Below are positions 61,529 through 64,000 of a stretch of DNA of 64,000 nucleotides, in pieces. The position numbers and the translations under genes are program-made. Location: positions 1 through 64,000 of the forward strand of contig NZ_JAIMID010000021.1 in the NCBI RefSeq assembly GCF_019966535.1, in the 5' to 3' direction. The notes beneath the pieces were generated by a model. It saw only the letters and a list, made by a program, of their open reading frames with translations, had not been told where the DNA came from and did not search any database. Every line of letters begins with the position of its first letter. Position 1 is the stretch's first letter. The stretch comes from Mesobacterium pallidum. GTDB lineage: Bacteria > Pseudomonadota > Alphaproteobacteria > Rhodobacterales > Rhodobacteraceae.

Positions 61529-62541
61529 CCCACAAAATTTCCGTTTTTGGTCAGGATATCAGTTTTGAGTGTGGAGAGAGTGAAACCGTATTAGACGCTG
61601 CCGAACGTGCCGGCTTCGCGATCCCTTATTCTTGCCGAAAAGGCGTCTGTTCCTCATGCGAAGGTGGTATTGCATCCGGCGAGGCTGCCGTTCGTGGGCA
61701 AGGTGCATGCGTCGGGCCCGCCGAAGGTGTGTTTCTGTGCCAGGCCAGACCTCGTTCTGATCTTGAAATCGCCCCGAAAAGTATCAAGAAAGTTGAACCC
61801 GTTTCTCGCAAGACATTCGAGGCCAAAGTTCGAAAAATTGAGCAGCCCGCTTCTGACGTGTCAGTCATTAGTTTGAGGTTCCCAATCGGCAACCGATCCA
61901 TCTTTCAGGCCGGTCAGTACCTAAATGTGCTAATGCCCGACGGTGATAGCAGAAACTATTCGATGGCCAATCCGCCTCATCAGAACGATGGTGTTGAATT
62001 GCACATTCGCCACGTTCCCGGCGGGAAGTTTTCTCAAACGGTTCTTGCCAACCTTGAAAAGGGATCGATCCTATCAGTTGAGCTTCCATTTGGAAATTTC
62101 ACACTAAATGAAAACACAGAAGCTCCCGCAATTCTGATCGCAACAGGAACGGGATTTGCTCCCATCAAGTCAATCGTCGAACACCAGATCAGAGAGGGTG
62201 GATCGCGTCCATTGCATCTGTATTGGGGAGCAAATACCGAAGCCGATATCTACCTGCGTTCGCTTCCTGAAATGTGGGCAGAGAAGCATGATTGGTTTAC
62301 GTTTACGCCCGTTCTTTCTGATCCTCCGGACGCATGGAATGGTCGTACCGGTTTCGTACATAAGGCAGTTCAATCGGACTATCCGGATATGTCGAATTTA
62401 GAGGTTTATGCTTGCGGTGCCCCGATGATGATTGATGCGGCAAGCAAAGATTTCTGCGCGGAGTCCAAGCTCGATAGAACAGCTTTCTACAGCGATGCAT
62501 TTGTGCCGTCGGGCGAACCAACGGACGAACTACCTGCATAG
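61525..62541 (+). CDS. tphA1: Dioxygenase reductase with N-terminal ferredoxin
   Basis: 338 residues. Residues 1-90 are a plant-type ferredoxin (CRKGVCSSCEGG with a later Cys in FLCQAR). The middle is an FAD-binding domain (SRNYSMANPPHQNDGVELHIRHVPGG) and the C-terminus NAD-binding (GTGFAPIKSIVEHQIREGG). This ferredoxin-FAD-NAD order and length match TphA1 and it passes electrons from NADH to the Rieske centre. Gene order is alpha, beta, dehydrogenase, reductase as in tph clusters. AT-rich codon use. Confidence 0.9.
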   Translation: MTHKISVFGQDISFECGESETVLDAAERAGFAIPYSCRKGVCSSCEGGIASGEAAVRGQGACVGPAEGVFLCQARPRSDLEIAPKSIKKVEPVSRKTFEAKVRKIEQPASDVSVISLRFPIGNRSIFQAGQYLNVLMPDGDSRNYSMANPPHQNDGVELHIRHVPGGKFSQTVLANLEKGSILSVELPFGNFTLNENTEAPAILIATGTGFAPIKSIVEHQIREGGSRPLHLYWGANTEADIYLRSLPEMWAEKHDWFTFTPVLSDPPDAWNGRTGFVHKAVQSDYPDMSNLEVYACGAPMMIDAASKDFCAESKLDRTAFYSDAFVPSGEPTDELPA

Positions 62542-62611
62542 GCAGCAACAGCGGAACAAGTGTCACAACTGATAAATTCCTCAAGGCCAAATTCCAAGGG
62601 AGGAGTAAGCC

Positions 62612-63856
62612 ATGAAATTTCAACAGCAATTTGAGAGCAGATCTCACTCATATCCAGTACCAGTTGAAGGAGTGCCTTCGTTCGACTTTGATCCCTACGC
62701 ATCAGAGGTGCTTCGGGACCCATATCAGTATTACGAGATGCTGCGAGAGGCGGGGCCAATCGTCTGGTTGGAAAGATACGGGGTTTATGCAGTGGCGAGG
62801 TACGATAGTGTCCGCAACGTATTGACCGATCCGGAAACATATTGCTCCAGTGCGGGCGTTGGACTTACCAATTTTCATACGGAAGAGCCCTGGCGACAAC
62901 CGAGCATCATTCTGGAAGTCGATCCGCCTGAACACACAAAAACCAGAGCCGTCTTCACGCGTATTCTCTCCCCACGCGCTTTGAAAAAGTTGACTTCTAC
63001 CTTCGAAGCACAGGCGGAGTTGATGGTGGATCGGATGATTGAAAAAGGCGTCTGCGACGGCGTTAAGGATTTGGCCGACGCGTTCCCCATCAAAGTTTTC
63101 GGAGACGCGGTTGGCGTTCCAGCTGAAGGACGGGAGCATCTACTGCCCTATGGCGATATGGTCTTCAACGCGTTCGGACCCGCCAACGATCGATTCAACG
63201 AATGCCTTGCAAATCTGGGGCCTGCAACAGAGTGGATTACTAAAGCCTGTCAACGCGAAAACCTCACCCCTAACGGATTTGGCGCAGAACTTTATGACGC
63301 AGCTGACGCGGGTGATATATCCCATGAAGATGCAGGAATGCTCGTGCGCACAACTCTCTCGGCCGGGTTGGACACCACAATTTTCACAATGGGGAACGCA
63401 CTTGTTAATCTTGGCCGAAATCCAGACCAGTGGGCCCTATTGCGCGATGATCCGACAAGAGCGCGTGCAACAATTGAAGAAGTTTTGCGCTTTGACAGCA
63501 CGTTCCACTCTTTCTACCGCACTACGACAAGGGAAACCGAATTAGAGGGCGTTCCTTTAAAAAAGGAACAAAAGGTACTGGTCTTCATTGCTTCAGCAAA
63601 TCGCGACCCTCGCCACTGGGTGGAACCAGATCACTTTGACGTAACGCGCAAAGCCACGGGTAACATGGGTTTCGGAGCAGGGATCCATGGCTGTGCAGGT
63701 CAAATGATTGCCCGAATGGAGGGTGAGATCGCGCTGCGGACGCTAGCGTCTAAAGTCGAGTCCATCGAATTGTTGGGAGAACCGGTTCTTCATTTCAACA
63801 ACACCGTGCGCGGGTATACCAGCATGCCAATGCGCGTAACGGCAAAAAGACACTAA
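62612..63856 (+). CDS. Cytochrome P450
   Basis: 414 residues. I-helix VRTTLSAGLDTTIFTMGNAL, K-helix EEVLRFDS (ExxR) and the heme-binding loop MGFGAGIHGCAGQMIARMEGE with the Cys ligand about residue 361. It looks like a soluble class I bacterial P450, of the kind (CYP199A) that oxidise methoxy- or alkyl-benzoates, but family assignment is a guess. The ribosome site GGAGG precedes the ATG. It is followed by its likely ferredoxin. Being downstream of the dioxygenase, it may feed substrates into the same pathway. Confidence 0.92.
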   Translation: MKFQQQFESRSHSYPVPVEGVPSFDFDPYASEVLRDPYQYYEMLREAGPIVWLERYGVYAVARYDSVRNVLTDPETYCSSAGVGLTNFHTEEPWRQPSIILEVDPPEHTKTRAVFTRILSPRALKKLTSTFEAQAELMVDRMIEKGVCDGVKDLADAFPIKVFGDAVGVPAEGREHLLPYGDMVFNAFGPANDRFNECLANLGPATEWITKACQRENLTPNGFGAELYDAADAGDISHEDAGMLVRTTLSAGLDTTIFTMGNALVNLGRNPDQWALLRDDPTRARATIEEVLRFDSTFHSFYRTTTRETELEGVPLKKEQKVLVFIASANRDPRHWVEPDHFDVTRKATGNMGFGAGIHGCAGQMIARMEGEIALRTLASKVESIELLGEPVLHFNNTVRGYTSMPMRVTAKRH

Positions 63857-63867
63857 CGGAGGGGAAC

Positions 63868-64000
63868 ATGCCTACAATCACCTATCTACTCGCCGACGGG
63901 ACCAAAACCGATATCAAAGTGGATGTCGGAGCAAATGTAATGCGTACCGCAATTGATGCAGACATTCCCGGAATTGTAGCCGAATGCGGTGGCGCGGCTA
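63868..64000 (+). CDS. 2Fe-2S ferredoxin, partial (window end)
   Basis: Starts at ATG 63868 after a GGAGGGGAAC site and runs off the window after 44 residues. MPTITYLLADGTKTDIKVDVG and GIVAECGG are the start of a P450-type 2Fe-2S ferredoxin (putidaredoxin/HaPux type) with the first cluster Cys near the end. It would be the direct redox partner of the P450. Confidence 0.85.
   Translation, partial: MPTITYLLADGTKTDIKVDVGANVMRTAIDADIPGIVAECGGAA

Noticed and set aside
1..64000. CRISPR arrays, tRNA and rRNA genes
   Set aside because: No regularly spaced short repeats and no cloverleaf or rRNA-like sequence was seen on either strand.

Overview
The window reads as part of a large conjugative repABC plasmid of an alphaproteobacterium, most likely a roseobacter-type Rhodobacterales. 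Pointers are a complete repABC replicon, a VirB/VirD4-type mating apparatus with a VirD2-like relaxase, a DUF1403-ScpB pair, DUF736 genes and an sRNA with the CCUCCUCCC loops of the alphaproteobacterial cuckoo/CcsR family. Most of the backbone is GC-rich. Two catabolic segments (about 13.9-22.4 kb and 57.9-64 kb) look clearly AT-richer, are bordered by broken insertion sequences, and so look acquired.

Layout. 1-80: end of an IS66-type element. 0.2-1.6 kb: an anti-SD-loop hairpin locus and small genes. 1.6-13.1 kb: type IV secretion operon (lytic transglycosylase, VirB2, B3, B4, lipoprotein, a VirB5-like protein with an inserted transglycosylase domain, VirB5-like, unknown, B6, B8, B9, B10, B11). 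13.4-22.9 kb: IS debris, an IclR regulator, a doubly disabled IS3 element, a TRAP importer, an alpha/beta hydrolase and a large permease. 23-35 kb: plasmid accessory block with a ParB-like protein, small DUF genes each behind a hairpin leader, a cuckoo-type sRNA, a methylase-helicase of the Strawberry-notch type, a Toprim protein and a DUF2493 protein. 35.8-40.2 kb: DUF736 copy 1, parS sites, repABC with its antisense RNA. 40.2-43.2 kb: tyrosine recombinase, DUF1403, ScpB. 43.2-50.7 kb: defence-like island holding a bacterial ubiquitin-like operon (two Ubl domains fused to an E2, JAB-E1, DUF6527) divergent from RHH-GNAT-XRE-ImmA/IrrE, then an XRE-ImmA operon. 50.9-57.2 kb: DUF736 copy 2, an oriT with a T-DNA-border-like core, mobC, relaxase and coupling protein. 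57.4-64 kb: broken IS5-type transposase, FMN reductase, and an operon with the gene order of terephthalate dioxygenase clusters (alpha, beta, PdxA-like dehydrogenase, reductase), followed by a P450 and the start of its ferredoxin.

How the parts work together. The VirB genes, coupling protein, relaxase and oriT form a self-transfer system. The orientation of the nic core predicts that DNA left of oriT (DUF736, XRE-ImmA, the Ubl island, then rep) enters the recipient first. The two catabolic segments, 42 kb apart, are tied together by the same palindrome (GTTCG-N5-CGAAC), present in tandem before the TRAP operon and on both sides of the intergenic region before the dioxygenase. With the IclR-family gene at 13.9 kb this suggests one regulon for uptake and dihydroxylation of an aromatic carboxylate. 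Terephthalate is the best guess from gene order and protein sizes, but it is not proven from sequence alone.
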